In this document: one piece after another, positions 9,819 through 18,332 of the stretch | How positions within the stretch are numbered: the first letter of the stretch is position 1 | Layout of the letters: each line of letters opens with the position of its first letter | Assembly: GCA_031761875.1 (NCBI GenBank) | Contig: CP134492.1 | Location: 992,001 to 1,056,000 of the forward strand | DNA: 64,000 nt | Source of the DNA: Bacillaceae bacterium IKA-2 | GTDB taxonomy: Bacteria; Bacillota; Bacilli; Bacillales; Anaerobacillaceae | Reading direction: 5' to 3' | Notes under the pieces: model-generated | What the model saw: the letters and a program-made list of their open reading frames with translations, nothing else | Databases searched by the model: none | What the model was told of the DNA's origin: nothing | Program-made: the position numbers and the translations under genes

Positions 9819-10089
9819 AGAGTTGCATAAGTTTGCCTCACGTAAAAAACTGCGGAATAAAGCGGGAAAGCTGAGATGCCAATCCGAACCGAAGGCTAAA
9901 AGTAAAAAATTAGTCAGGGGCAACGCATAGATGGTGAACCTCAATATGAGAATATAATCCATCCACGAGGCCGCAGCGTTACGCACACAGTAAATTCATG
10001 AAAATGTGTGTAATGAAAAGATATGCTGAACTAACAGGAAATTAACTGTTAGAACTATTGGATAAAAAGCCGGTAGGATAACAAAAATG
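9819..10089 (+). ncRNA. Group I intron 2 in nrdJ (271 nt, no ORF)
   Basis: P1 pairs exon CGTGTGGT with guide GCCTCACG, leaving a U.G at the splice site after 9818, and the intron ends in G10089. P7 is supported by R CAACGCATAGA (9921-9931) and S AAGATATGCTGAAC (about 10018-10031), pairing GCATA with TATGC. P and Q are less clear, around AAGCGGGAAAGC and CCAATCCGAACC. Splicing gives NPCG-EQPLAPYSVCN in frame. The intron is compact and has no endonuclease. Confidence 0.85.
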
Positions 10090-11214
10090 GAACAACCTCT
10101 CGCACCTTATAGTGTCTGTAATTTAGCAGCAATTAACTTAGGCGCAATGGCTAACAAAGAATTAAAACAGGTCGATTTTGAGAAGCTAAAGCAATCTGTT
10201 GCTATTGGTATCAGGATGCAAGATAACGTTATTGATGCAACGCCATATTTTCTTGAAGCGAACACTGATATGGCCAAAGGAGAAAGGCGGATCGGTTTAG
10301 GGGTAATGGGATTACATGATTTACTCATCTACACTGAAACGGTTTATGGTTCAAAAAAAGGCAATCAATTAGTTGATGAAATTTTTGAAACAATTGCAAT
10401 AACTGCTTATCGGACAAGTATTGAATTAGCGAAAGAAAAAGATAGCTTTCCATTCTTAATAGGGGAAAGTGATGCTGAAACTCAGCTACTTCGTGAAAAA
10501 TTTATTAATAGTGGTTACATGAAGAAAATGCCTGAAGATATCCGGCAAGATGTTTTGAAATATGGTATTAGAAATTCACACCTTTTAACTGTTGCCCCAA
10601 CTGGCAGCACTGGGACAATGGTCGGTGTGAGCACGGGACTTGAACCATATTATTCGTTCTCTTACTACCGTAGTGGAAGACTAGGTAAATTTATTGAAGT
10701 AAAAGCAGCAATTGTTGAAGAGTATCTAACTGCAAACCCTGAGGCGGATCCTAATGCTTTACCAGAATGGTTTATCTCGACAATGGACCTCTCACCAGAA
10801 GCTCATGTTGACGTGCAATGCATCATTCAACGCTGGGTAGATAGTTCGTTATCAAAAACAGTCAATGCCCCACGTGGCTACTCTGTTGATCAGGTTCAAG
10901 CAGTGTATGAGCGTCTATATAAAGGTGGCGCTAAAGGTGGCACTGTGTATGTTGATGGAAGTCGTGACGCACAAGTCCTTTCATTAACTACCGAAGAAAA
11001 TAATTTTGATGATGACGTTGAGACATCAGAAAAGAAGCAAACTAAAACCCAAGTAGTGCTACTAGATAGAATTGCTGATATTCGCTCGACATCAGTCACA
11101 ATCGGCTCTGAAGTAGGGAATAAATGCCCTGTCTGTCGAACTGGTACAGTCGAAGATATCGGTGGCTGCAATACTTGTACAAATTGCAACTCGCAACTAA
11201 AATGCGGGTTATAA
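10090..11214 (+). CDS. nrdJ: nrdJ exon 3
   Basis: The C-terminal part of NrdJ, 374 residues, starts EQPLAPYSVCNLAAINLG; its first codon is the catalytic Glu of N-x-C-x-E. It includes RMQDNVIDATPYF, GERRIGLGVMGLHDLL, the phosphate-binding LTVAPTGSTGTMVGVSTGLEP and a Cys-rich tail with CPVC, CNTC, CNSQ and a final KCGL. That tail matches the redox-active or zinc-binding C terminus of class II enzymes. The ATG at 10087 is intronic and only appears to be a start. Confidence 0.92.
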   Translation, partial: EQPLAPYSVCNLAAINLGAMANKELKQVDFEKLKQSVAIGIRMQDNVIDATPYFLEANTDMAKGERRIGLGVMGLHDLLIYTETVYGSKKGNQLVDEIFETIAITAYRTSIELAKEKDSFPFLIGESDAETQLLREKFINSGYMKKMPEDIRQDVLKYGIRNSHLLTVAPTGSTGTMVGVSTGLEPYYSFSYYRSGRLGKFIEVKAAIVEEYLTANPEADPNALPEWFISTMDLSPEAHVDVQCIIQRWVDSSLSKTVNAPRGYSVDQVQAVYERLYKGGAKGGTVYVDGSRDAQVLSLTTEENNFDDDVETSEKKQTKTQVVLLDRIADIRSTSVTIGSEVGNKCPVCRTGTVEDIGGCNTCTNCNSQLKCGL

Positions 11215-11288
11215 TGAAAAATATCATCTAAACTCTAAACTTTGTGGCTTTGAAATAAAGTCGCGATATTTTAAAAAAAGTTACGAAG

Positions 11289-11338
11289 AAATACTTCTTT
11301 GGATAATTCATTGTCCAAAGGGGTGTTTTTTTTATCTA
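11289..11338 (+). terminator. nrdJ terminator
   Basis: CTTTGGA pairs with TCCAAAG and the stem extends by weaker pairs, followed by an eight-T run. The following 11340-11640 shows no recognisable gene or motif. Confidence 0.75.
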
Positions 11339-11680
11339 AATTATTGTTAATATTTCAAGAAGAAAAACGGGTCAAATGTTGAATAAGAGCATTGCTTTCT
11401 ATATTTCAATAACGAGAAGAGTTTAAAAAGAAAAATTCAGGGGAAAAGCTGGAGATTACTTCAAACGGTTCCCTATTGCTAACAATAGTTAGTTGAGGAG
11501 CCATACAAACGTTCTTCTACAATCAGCGCGAATCTTCAACAAGAGAGTTGCCCCTTTTCTTTTGTTATGAGCAAATTTATGAATGCTTAATTAGACTGAT
11601 ATTGCAAAAAAAAGTCAATTTAAATATCTCACATTAACTTAGTCGTGTTATAATATAAAAAAGAAATCGGAGTGATTTTA

Positions 11681-11953
11681 ATGGAAGAAACTTTAAAATT
11701 AATTCTCAATGAATTGAAAGAACTTAAACAAGGACAACAAGAACTAAAGAAAGACGTTTCGAGTATTAAAGGTAACCTTATCAATGGCCTTGGACCATAT
11801 TTTGAAAGCGTTGAGAATCATATTGATGAAAAGACAGATGAACTTAAAGATACACTTGAAGACCAACAAAGGGTTATTGATACTTTAGCAGCTAGGTCTG
11901 TGAAGCATGAAAGTGAAATTAAAGATTTTAAGCGCATACTGAAAAACCAATAA
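11681..11953 (+). CDS. Small coiled-coil protein, function unknown
   Basis: The 90-aa protein is almost all helical with heptad-like hydrophobic spacing (LKLILNELKELKQGQQELKK), a short break near NGLGPYFESV, then a second charged helix. There is no signal peptide or membrane segment. I do not recognise a specific family; it resembles the short phage- or host-type coiled-coil proteins common in bacilli. It has its own extended -10 (TGTTATAAT, 11646-11654) and an immediate terminator, so it is monocistronic. GGAG at 11669 favours the ATG at 11681 over the GTG at 11672. Confidence 0.7.
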   Translation: MEETLKLILNELKELKQGQQELKKDVSSIKGNLINGLGPYFESVENHIDEKTDELKDTLEDQQRVIDTLAARSVKHESEIKDFKRILKNQ

Positions 11954-11980
11954 GGAGCAATGATGCTCCTTATTTATTTG
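11952..11980 (+). terminator. Terminator after the coiled-coil gene
   Basis: AAGGAGC pairs with GCTCCTT around a 6-nt loop, followed by a T-rich run; it overlaps the stop codon. Confidence 0.8.
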
Positions 11981-12205
11981 TTCGAAATAATTTACAAATG
12001 GTATTCTTGTCTTATCTATAAATTACACACTTCAAAGTAAATTGTAAAATAATGTACTTAAACTATTTAACAGTTATTACAATAGCTAAGATGTTTTAGT
12101 AGCGCTCTTTCTGGTCATGACATTATCTTCCGCAAACACGCACTTTTGTAAAAATTGAAGTTATGTATGAATAGGAGAGTTGTATATTAAATCAGTTCGA
12201 ACATA

Positions 12206-12240
12206 AGACCTGAAAAAGGTACTCAGGTCTTTTTGTTTTG
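12206..12240 (+). terminator. Orphan intrinsic terminator
   Basis: AGACCTGA pairs with TCAGGTCT, then TTTTTG. No gene ends just upstream: 11981-12205 has no convincing ORF. It may end an unannotated small RNA, or be a remnant. Apart from this, the 11954-12734 gap holds only a degenerate copy of repeat family A. Confidence 0.6.
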
Positions 12241-12269
12241 TCTATTTAAGCGAGTGAATTATATAATAC

Positions 12270-12372
12270 CATTATATCAAGTAAATAAATTACATCTAGT
12301 TAAAAGCGTCTTAATCAAACCGCAGGTAGTATCTTAGTGGTGTTAAATCTGCATTATGAAATTCAGTAAAGT
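12270..12372. repeat. Degenerate copy of palindromic repeat family A
   Basis: The right end, AATCTGCATTATGAAATTCA preceded by CTTAGTGGTGTTA, matches the copy after proI. The central CATCTAGTTAAAA is also shared. The left end is eroded. Confidence 0.6.
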
Positions 12373-12689
12373 TCAGTATTTTACGATTGTTATTTAAAAA
12401 TTAAGGTGTAACTTTTTTAAGACTGCTGTAACGCAGTGAGCAAAGCGCAAAAACGCATACATGAGTTGATCCCTGTAGCTAATTTCATTATCGAAACCGG
12501 AAACACCCCGTTTATATTTAGTCAAAATTTAAGTAAATACCTAATCCTATTAAAAGTGTACCTATGAAGATGCGGGTTTGTGATGTGTTTTTGATCAAAC
12601 TTTTTTCTAAAGCTACAAGAGGACAAACCAGTTCTCTCCTTTTCCCATTCTTGGGAATCGGTTTTTCTCAACAAACGAAAAAAAATGCG

Positions 12690-12724
12690 CACCTTAATAG
12701 AGATATATAAATTATTTTAAGGTG
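12690..12724 (+). promoter_or_regulatory. Inverted repeat covering the splB ribosome-binding site
   Basis: CACCTTAA (12690-12697) is a perfect complement of TTAAGGTG (12717-12724), which contains the Shine-Dalgarno sequence of splB. A hairpin there would hide the ribosome-binding site. Function is inferred only. Confidence 0.4.
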
Positions 12725-12734
12725 GGTAAATAAA

Positions 12735-13760
12735 ATGGAACCATTCATTCCACAACTCGTATATATTGAGCCGAAAGCACTTGAATATCCCCTCGGTATT
12801 GAATTGAAAACTAAATTTGAAAAAATGGGTATTGAAATTAGAGAAACAACGTCACACAACCAAGTCAGAAATATTCCTGGTGAAAACGAGAATCAAAAAT
12901 ACCGAAATGCCAAATCAACGCTTGTAATTGGAGTTCGAAAAACGTTAAAATTTGACCAATCAAAGCCGTCGGCTGAGTACGCAATCCCTTTAGCCACAGG
13001 GTGTATGGGCCATTGTCACTATTGTTATTTACAAACAACGATGGGTGATAAACCATACCTTCGTGCATACGTCAATTTAGAAGAGATCTTTGCAGCAGCA
13101 GGAAAATATATTAAAGAAAGAGAGCCGGAAATCACCCGCTTTGAAGCTGCCTGTACATCGGACATTGTTGGACTTGATCATTTAACTCACTCATTAAAAA
13201 AAGCAATTGAATTTTTTGGCCAAACTGAGCTAGGTCGCCTACGTTTTGTTACAAAGTATCACCATGTCGATCATTTATTAGATGCGAAACATAACGGAAA
13301 TTCTCGATTCCGATTTAGTTTAAATTCTAATTACGTCATTAAAAATTTTGAACCTGGAACATCTTCTTTTGAGGCTAGAATCGAAGCTGCTGGTAAGGTA
13401 GCAAAAGCTCATTATCCGCTAGGGTTTATATTAGCACCACTTTATCGTCATGAAAATTGGCAAGAGGGTTATTTAGAATTGTTTCAGAAATTAAAGGCGA
13501 CTTTACCGGAGTATGCAACAAAAGATTTAACCTTTGAATTAATTCAACATCGCTTCACAAAAACCGCTAAACGGACGATATTAAAACGTTATCCTAAGTC
13601 AAAGTTAGAAATGAATGAAGAAGAAAGAAAATATAAATGGGGAAAATATGGTAGGGGGAAGTATGTTTATAAAAATGAAGAGGCGGATGAATTAAGAGCT
13701 GTGATCGAAGGTTATATTCAGAGCTTTTTCCCTAACGCTAAAATTGAATATTTTACTTAA
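12735..13760 (+). CDS. splB: Spore photoproduct lyase
   Basis: SplB is a radical SAM enzyme that reverses the spore photoproduct (5-thyminyl-5,6-dihydrothymine) directly in germinating spores. The 341-aa protein has the [4Fe-4S] motif C90-MGH-C94-HY-C97 and the H-atom donor Cys140 in FEAACTSD. The N terminus and TKYHHVDHLL are family-typical. AAGGTGGG precedes the ATG. No splA-like gene is present upstream, unlike the splAB operon of B. subtilis. An inverted repeat covers its ribosome-binding site. Confidence 0.95.
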   Translation: MEPFIPQLVYIEPKALEYPLGIELKTKFEKMGIEIRETTSHNQVRNIPGENENQKYRNAKSTLVIGVRKTLKFDQSKPSAEYAIPLATGCMGHCHYCYLQTTMGDKPYLRAYVNLEEIFAAAGKYIKEREPEITRFEAACTSDIVGLDHLTHSLKKAIEFFGQTELGRLRFVTKYHHVDHLLDAKHNGNSRFRFSLNSNYVIKNFEPGTSSFEARIEAAGKVAKAHYPLGFILAPLYRHENWQEGYLELFQKLKATLPEYATKDLTFELIQHRFTKTAKRTILKRYPKSKLEMNEEERKYKWGKYGRGKYVYKNEEADELRAVIEGYIQSFFPNAKIEYFT

Positions 13761-13902
13761 ATTTTTGTTATTGATATTTCTTCATATATCACGATGTCAT
13801 GCTCTATAGGAGGAGAATTAGACATTCACCCCTAAGGATACGATTTTTGTAGCGCTTTCACTCAGTATTTGCCACGATAACTCACTCCCTTTAGGTTTAC
13901 CC

Positions 13903-13930
13903 TTGAAGCAAATTGTTTACATGGTAAGAT
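13903..13930 (+). promoter_or_regulatory. Possible proI promoter
   Basis: TTGAAG (13903-13908), 16 nt, TAAGAT (13925-13930). No T-box antiterminator sequence is seen between it and proI. Confidence 0.35.
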
Positions 13931-13994
13931 TATAAACGTGCTAAAAATTGTACGAACAAAAAACGAACACGAAGCAAAAGGAGATGGAGTAACA

Positions 13995-14831
13995 ATGTCA
14001 ACGAATTTACGGGTAGCCTTTATCGGGGCAGGAAAGATGGCAGAGGCAATGATTTCAGGAATCGTCCAAACAGGGACGTTAGATCCTCACCATATTGTAG
14101 CAACAAACCGAAGCAATGAGGAAAGATTATTAGAACTGCACAACCGATATGGGATACAAGGAATTATACGAGACAAAGTCAAGCTATCATCATTTGACGT
14201 GATTATATTGGCGATGAAGCCAAAAGATGCTGAAGATTGTCTTCTAGCCATTAAAGATGAACTAACTCCTAATCAAGTTGTCATGAGCGTACTTGCAGGG
14301 ATTTCAACAGAATATATGGAAAACTATTTACAAGAAGGACAACAAGTGATTCGCGTCATGCCTAATACGTCTAGTATGCTCCGTGAGTCAGCAACTGCTA
14401 TTTCTGCAGGACAAAACGTAACAATGAAAAATGTTACATTGGCTAAAAACCTCCTTGCATGTATCGGACAAGTCTATTTAATTGAAGAAACTCAAATGGA
14501 TTTGTTTACTGGAATAGCCGGTAGCGGTCCCGCTTACTTTTATTATCTAATGGAACACATTGAAAAAACAGCTCTTGCAAACGGCATGAGTGCAATTCAA
14601 GCAAGAGAGATTGGTGCTCAAACGATTTTTGGAGCTGCAAAAATGATGATTGAACGAGAAGAATCAACAACCGAACTTAGAAAAAACGTAACATCCCCTA
14701 ATGGTACAACAGCGGCGGGACTAGAAGCACTTGCTAATAGTGGTGGCGGAAAAGCGATTAAAGCAGCCGTTGAAGGAGCAATGAATCGCTCAAAAGAAAT
14801 GACAAGCCAACTAGAAAAAGTTACTATTTAA
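13995..14831 (+). CDS. proI: Pyrroline-5-carboxylate reductase
   Basis: The enzyme performs the last step of proline synthesis, reducing pyrroline-5-carboxylate with NAD(P)H. The 278-aa product has the Rossmann start VAFIGAGKMAEAMISG, VIRVMPNTSSMLRESATAIS, and the C-terminal GIAGSGPAYFYYLMEH with the ...LRKNVTSPNGTTAAGLEAL signature. An open frame extends upstream to a GTG at 13938, but AAAGGAGATGGAG at 13979-13990 places the start at the ATG 13995. It stands just before proB-proA, separated by repeats of two families. Whether the B. subtilis orthologue is proI, proH or proG cannot be told from the window; proI is the closest in length and context. Confidence 0.92.
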   Translation: MSTNLRVAFIGAGKMAEAMISGIVQTGTLDPHHIVATNRSNEERLLELHNRYGIQGIIRDKVKLSSFDVIILAMKPKDAEDCLLAIKDELTPNQVVMSVLAGISTEYMENYLQEGQQVIRVMPNTSSMLRESATAISAGQNVTMKNVTLAKNLLACIGQVYLIEETQMDLFTGIAGSGPAYFYYLMEHIEKTALANGMSAIQAREIGAQTIFGAAKMMIEREESTTELRKNVTSPNGTTAAGLEALANSGGGKAIKAAVEGAMNRSKEMTSQLEKVTI

Positions 14832-14944
14832 ATGAATTTCATAATACCAAAAACTAGCCACATAAATCTATATCTAGTTTAAAATGTTTTAATTCAACTA
14901 GATATAGCGTCCTAGTGGTATAGAATCTGCATTATGAAATTCAT
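14832..14944. repeat. Palindromic repeat family A, copy 2
   Basis: A 113-bp element bounded by a perfect 14-bp inverted repeat (ATGAATTTCATAAT / ATTATGAAATTCAT), with a second inner palindrome (CTATATCTAG.../...CTAGATATAG). It starts immediately after the proI stop codon. It is one of five related copies in the window. Confidence 0.85.
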
Positions 14945-15005
14945 TCATTTAAATTAATAAAACTACACATAAACGAATGAAATTTATTCAAACATATAGC
15001 TTTTA

Positions 15006-15095
15006 GAGAATGTTCAAAAAGTACGGTAATCAAAGCATTCGGATCTCTCCGTTGGCTCTGAATATCCTCCTTTTGAGCATGTACTTTTAAAAAGA
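15006..15095. repeat. Palindromic repeat family B, copy 1
   Basis: Ends GTTCAAAAAGTACGGTAATC and GGCTCTGAATATCCTCCTTTT match the ends of the copy between spoIIIAC and spoIIIAD. It lies directly upstream of the proB ribosome-binding site. Confidence 0.7.
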
Positions 15096-15120
15096 AATAA
15101 TTGAAATCAGGAGTGGTAGC

Positions 15121-16248
15121 ATGGTATCGAAAGCTCAAAAGAGAGTCGTTATTAAAATAGGAAGCAGCTCACTAACGAGCCTTTCAGGTGATATTAGTAG
15201 AAGAAAGATTGAACGTTTAACCGATCAAGTCGCTGAGTTAAAAGATCTGGGACACGAAGTTGTACTTGTATCATCAGGAGCTGTTGCAGCTGGTTATCGT
15301 ACACTTGGCTTTATTTCACGTCCAACTTCATTACCCGAAAAACAGGCAGCGGCATCAGTTGGACAAGGACGCTTGATCGAAACGTACTCTGAGTTATTTT
15401 CATCGCATGGCTATGTGGCCTCACAGATTTTAATTACACGTAGTGATTTTTCTGATGAAAAAAATTACATCAATGTGAGAAATACAATAAATGTTTTGCT
15501 AGAATGCGGTGTTGTGCCAATCGTTAACGAAAACGATACAGTAACAACCGATCGCTTGCGCTTTGGTGATAATGATACACTTTCAGCCAAAGTTGCTGGT
15601 CTTGTTGATGCTGACCAGCTAATTATTTTATCGGATATCGACGGACTCTATAATGCAGATCCTGGTAAAGACACATCTGCTGAGCTTATTAAAGAAGTAA
15701 CGGAGATTACAGCGGACATTGAAGACATGGCAGGAGAGCCATGTTCGGCTTTAGGAACTGGTGGCATGCGCTCTAAAATAGATGCATTTAAAATCTCTAT
15801 GGCTTCTGGCATTCCTTCATTCCTTGGACGTTCAGGCGTCCACAACATTTTAGTTGACGCTGTAAATGAAAAGGCTCATGGAACTTATTTTAAAGTAAAA
15901 GAGCCAGAACTAAATTTAAATCATAAACGTCAATGGATCGCATTTAACTCAGGACCTGAAGGTGAAATAATTATCCAAGATGATGTAAAAACTGCGATTA
16001 TCGATGATAAAGAAAGTCTTTATTCAAGCCAAGTTTATCAAATTAATGGCTACTTTAAAGAGGGATCCGTTGTACGAATTCTTGATGTAAATAAAAATAA
16101 GATTGGTCTTGGTATGGTAAATCACTCCTCTACTGATTTGCAACATTTTCAGCTAGAAAACAGAGAACAAACTGTTTCAAACAAAGTAGTGGTACACAAC
16201 GAATCATTTGTCTGTGAGCTTAATGCTCCTATACCAGTTGGAGTTTAA
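15121..16248 (+). CDS. proB: Glutamate 5-kinase
   Basis: ProB phosphorylates glutamate to glutamyl-5-phosphate, the committed step of proline synthesis and normally feedback-inhibited by proline. At 375 aa it has the full bacterial layout: an amino acid kinase domain (about 5-260) with VVIKIGSSSLT, LVSSGAVAAG, VPIVNENDTVTTDRLRFGDND and GTGGMRSKIDA, and a C-terminal PUA domain (about 275-360). GGAG precedes the ATG at 15121. It forms an operon with proA. Confidence 0.96.
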   Translation: MVSKAQKRVVIKIGSSSLTSLSGDISRRKIERLTDQVAELKDLGHEVVLVSSGAVAAGYRTLGFISRPTSLPEKQAAASVGQGRLIETYSELFSSHGYVASQILITRSDFSDEKNYINVRNTINVLLECGVVPIVNENDTVTTDRLRFGDNDTLSAKVAGLVDADQLIILSDIDGLYNADPGKDTSAELIKEVTEITADIEDMAGEPCSALGTGGMRSKIDAFKISMASGIPSFLGRSGVHNILVDAVNEKAHGTYFKVKEPELNLNHKRQWIAFNSGPEGEIIIQDDVKTAIIDDKESLYSSQVYQINGYFKEGSVVRILDVNKNKIGLGMVNHSSTDLQHFQLENREQTVSNKVVVHNESFVCELNAPIPVGV

Positions 16249-16290
16249 CTAAAAATACACAAAAAACAAAATCTAACAAGGAGTGATTAG

Positions 16291-17553
16291 GTGACAAGAG
16301 TAGTCGAACCAGTAAACGTAAAAAAACAGGCGAAATTAGCACAAATAGCTTCAAAGGAACTTGGACTTTTATCAACAGAAGACAAAAACGCAGCGCTTTA
16401 TATAATTGCAGACAAGATAGATGCGAATGTAAGTAACATTATCGAAGGTAATAATCTGGATTTAGCGAATGGACGTAAAGCGCTTTATGACGATGCGTAT
16501 ATTGATCGTCTATCGCTAAGCGAAGCACGTATCAAAGAGTTTGCTGAAGGACTTCGTAAAGTAGCGAAACTTGACGACTCAACAGGCGAAATTGTCTCGC
16601 AATGGACACTTGATAACGGCTTAGATGTTCAAACGATTCGTGTTCCCCTAGGTGTAATCGGCATGATCTATGAAGCTCGTCCAAATGTAACGGCCGATGC
16701 TACGGGACTTGCGCTTAAATCAGGGAATGCTATTGTACTAAAAGGTGGCTCATCAGCAATTCACTCAAACCGTGCAATTGTAAAAGTGATAAAAGAAGCA
16801 CTCGTTTCAACGAAGATTTCTGAAGATGCTGTTCAATTTATCGATAGCACGGATCGAGCGGCCACCGAACAACTCTTCACGATGAAAGAGCACATTGACG
16901 TGTTGATCCCAAGAGGTGGCGGCAAGCTTATCCAAGCGGTCGTTAACAATGCCACCGTTCCTGTACTTGAAACAGGTGTTGGCAATTGTCACATCTATAT
17001 CGACAAAGGTGCCGACGTTGACAAAGCGATCAACATCTTTATCAATGCAAAAACAGATCGTCCAGCTGTGTGCAATGCAGCAGAAACACTAATTGTACAT
17101 GAAGCATTTTTAGCTGCTCATCAAGATAGGTTAATTGAAGCATTCAACAAACATAACATTGGTGTATATGGTGATGACAAAGTATTATCAGCGATTCCAA
17201 ACGCTATTCGTGCAACAGAAAAACACTGGGCAGAAGAATTCTTAAGCTTAGATGTTGCCATGAAGGTTGTTTCAAACGTCGATGAAGCCATTGCACATAT
17301 TGACGTATATGGTACAAAACACTCCGAAGCGATTGTCACTGAAGATGAAGAAACAGCAAAACGATTCAAAGGGCTTGTCGATGCTGCAGCAGTTTATCAT
17401 AATGCTTCTACTCGTTTTACAGACGGAAGCGTACTTGGTTTTGGTGCTGAAATTGGTATCTCAACACAAAAGCTACACGCAAGAGGTCCAATGGGCTTAA
17501 AAGAATTAACAACGATTAAGTATGTAATGAGCGGGAATGGTCAAATTCGCTAA
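16291..17553 (+). CDS. proA: Gamma-glutamyl phosphate reductase
   Basis: ProA reduces glutamyl-5-phosphate with NADPH to glutamate semialdehyde, which cyclises to pyrroline-5-carboxylate for ProI. The 420-aa aldehyde-dehydrogenase-fold protein has VPLGVIGMIYEARPNVTADA, LIPRGGGKLIQAVVNNATVP, the catalytic Cys in RPAVCNAAETLIVH, and TKHSEAIVTED. The start is GTG 16291 behind AAGGAGTGA. A terminator follows, so proBA is a two-gene operon. Confidence 0.96.
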   Translation: MTRVVEPVNVKKQAKLAQIASKELGLLSTEDKNAALYIIADKIDANVSNIIEGNNLDLANGRKALYDDAYIDRLSLSEARIKEFAEGLRKVAKLDDSTGEIVSQWTLDNGLDVQTIRVPLGVIGMIYEARPNVTADATGLALKSGNAIVLKGGSSAIHSNRAIVKVIKEALVSTKISEDAVQFIDSTDRAATEQLFTMKEHIDVLIPRGGGKLIQAVVNNATVPVLETGVGNCHIYIDKGADVDKAINIFINAKTDRPAVCNAAETLIVHEAFLAAHQDRLIEAFNKHNIGVYGDDKVLSAIPNAIRATEKHWAEEFLSLDVAMKVVSNVDEAIAHIDVYGTKHSEAIVTEDEETAKRFKGLVDAAAVYHNASTRFTDGSVLGFGAEIGISTQKLHARGPMGLKELTTIKYVMSGNGQIR

Positions 17554-17576
17554 AATAGTTATACTTTCTTAGCTTA

Positions 17577-17616
17577 TAAAAGAGAGGCAGCCCATTAAGG
17601 CTGGCCTCTCTTTTAT
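17577..17616 (+). terminator. proBA terminator
   Basis: A stem of AAAAGAGAGGC and GCCTCTCTTTT, extended by AGCC/GGCT, with a T-rich 3' side. Confidence 0.85.
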
Positions 17617-17791
17617 ACGTAGAATTTAAACGAAAGAGACTTATATTTTCTACAAGTAAATTTATCCGTAATTATTATTCTTTTAGAGGGAAACTTGTCT
17701 GCTGAAATTTCATATAGTATACTTTTTATATTAGATGTAAAGATGTCAATTATAGAAATAACTGGCTCGAAAGGAAATCGAGGGGGACGCG

Positions 17792-18223
17792 ATGCCAACA
17801 CCAAGTATGGAAGATTATTTAGAGAGAATATATTTAATTATAGAAGACAAAGGATATGCCAGAGTTTCTGATATAGCAGAAGCGCTAGAAGTCCATCCAT
17901 CCTCTGTTACAAAAATGGTCCAAAAATTAGACCAAACAGAATACGTACTTTATGAAAAATATCGGGGATTTGTGTTAACCCCAATGGGAAAAAAAATTGG
18001 CAAACGACTAGTTTATCGCCATGAACTTTTAGAAGAATTCTTGAGAATTGTCGGTGTTAACGATGATAAAATTTACCAAGATGTTGAAGGGATTGAACAC
18101 CACTTAAGTTGGGATGCAATTGACCGAATCGGGGATCTAGTTCAATATTTTGAAGAAGATCCAACGAGAATTGATTCCCTTAGACAAATTCAAAAAAAAA
18201 ACCAATCTGAACAAAGTGAATAA
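17792..18223 (+). CDS. mntR: Manganese-dependent transcriptional repressor MntR
   Basis: MntR is a DtxR-family regulator that represses manganese uptake genes when Mn(II) binds. The 143-aa protein has the winged helix ([26 protein letters not shown]) and all six known metal ligands at the B. subtilis positions: Asp8, Glu11, His77, Glu99, Glu102 and His103. Short length and lack of an SH3-like domain separate it from IdeR/DtxR. GAGGGGGA precedes the ATG. Synteny with yqhN (mntR) of B. subtilis supports the call. Confidence 0.95.
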   Translation: MPTPSMEDYLERIYLIIEDKGYARVSDIAEALEVHPSSVTKMVQKLDQTEYVLYEKYRGFVLTPMGKKIGKRLVYRHELLEEFLRIVGVNDDKIYQDVEGIEHHLSWDAIDRIGDLVQYFEEDPTRIDSLRQIQKKNQSEQSE

Positions 18224-18285
18224 AACCAGAAAACGGGGCTGACAATTTTTGTTAGTCCTATTTTCTTTTCTAACAAAATCTTTTC

Positions 18286-18332
18286 TAACAAAAAAATCGA
18301 GTCTCTAAAAAAGAGCTCGATTTTTTTTCTTA
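18286..18332. terminator. Bidirectional terminator between mntR and yqhP
   Basis: AAAAAAATCGAG pairs with CTCGATTTTTTTT around TCTCTAAAAAAGAG; it overlaps the last codons of yqhP. Confidence 0.8.

Noticed and set aside
7111-11214. nrdJ as a decayed pseudogene or as an intein-containing gene
   Set aside because: Both interruptions have group I intron core pairings and rejoin exactly in frame; neither insert is open in frame as an intein would be.
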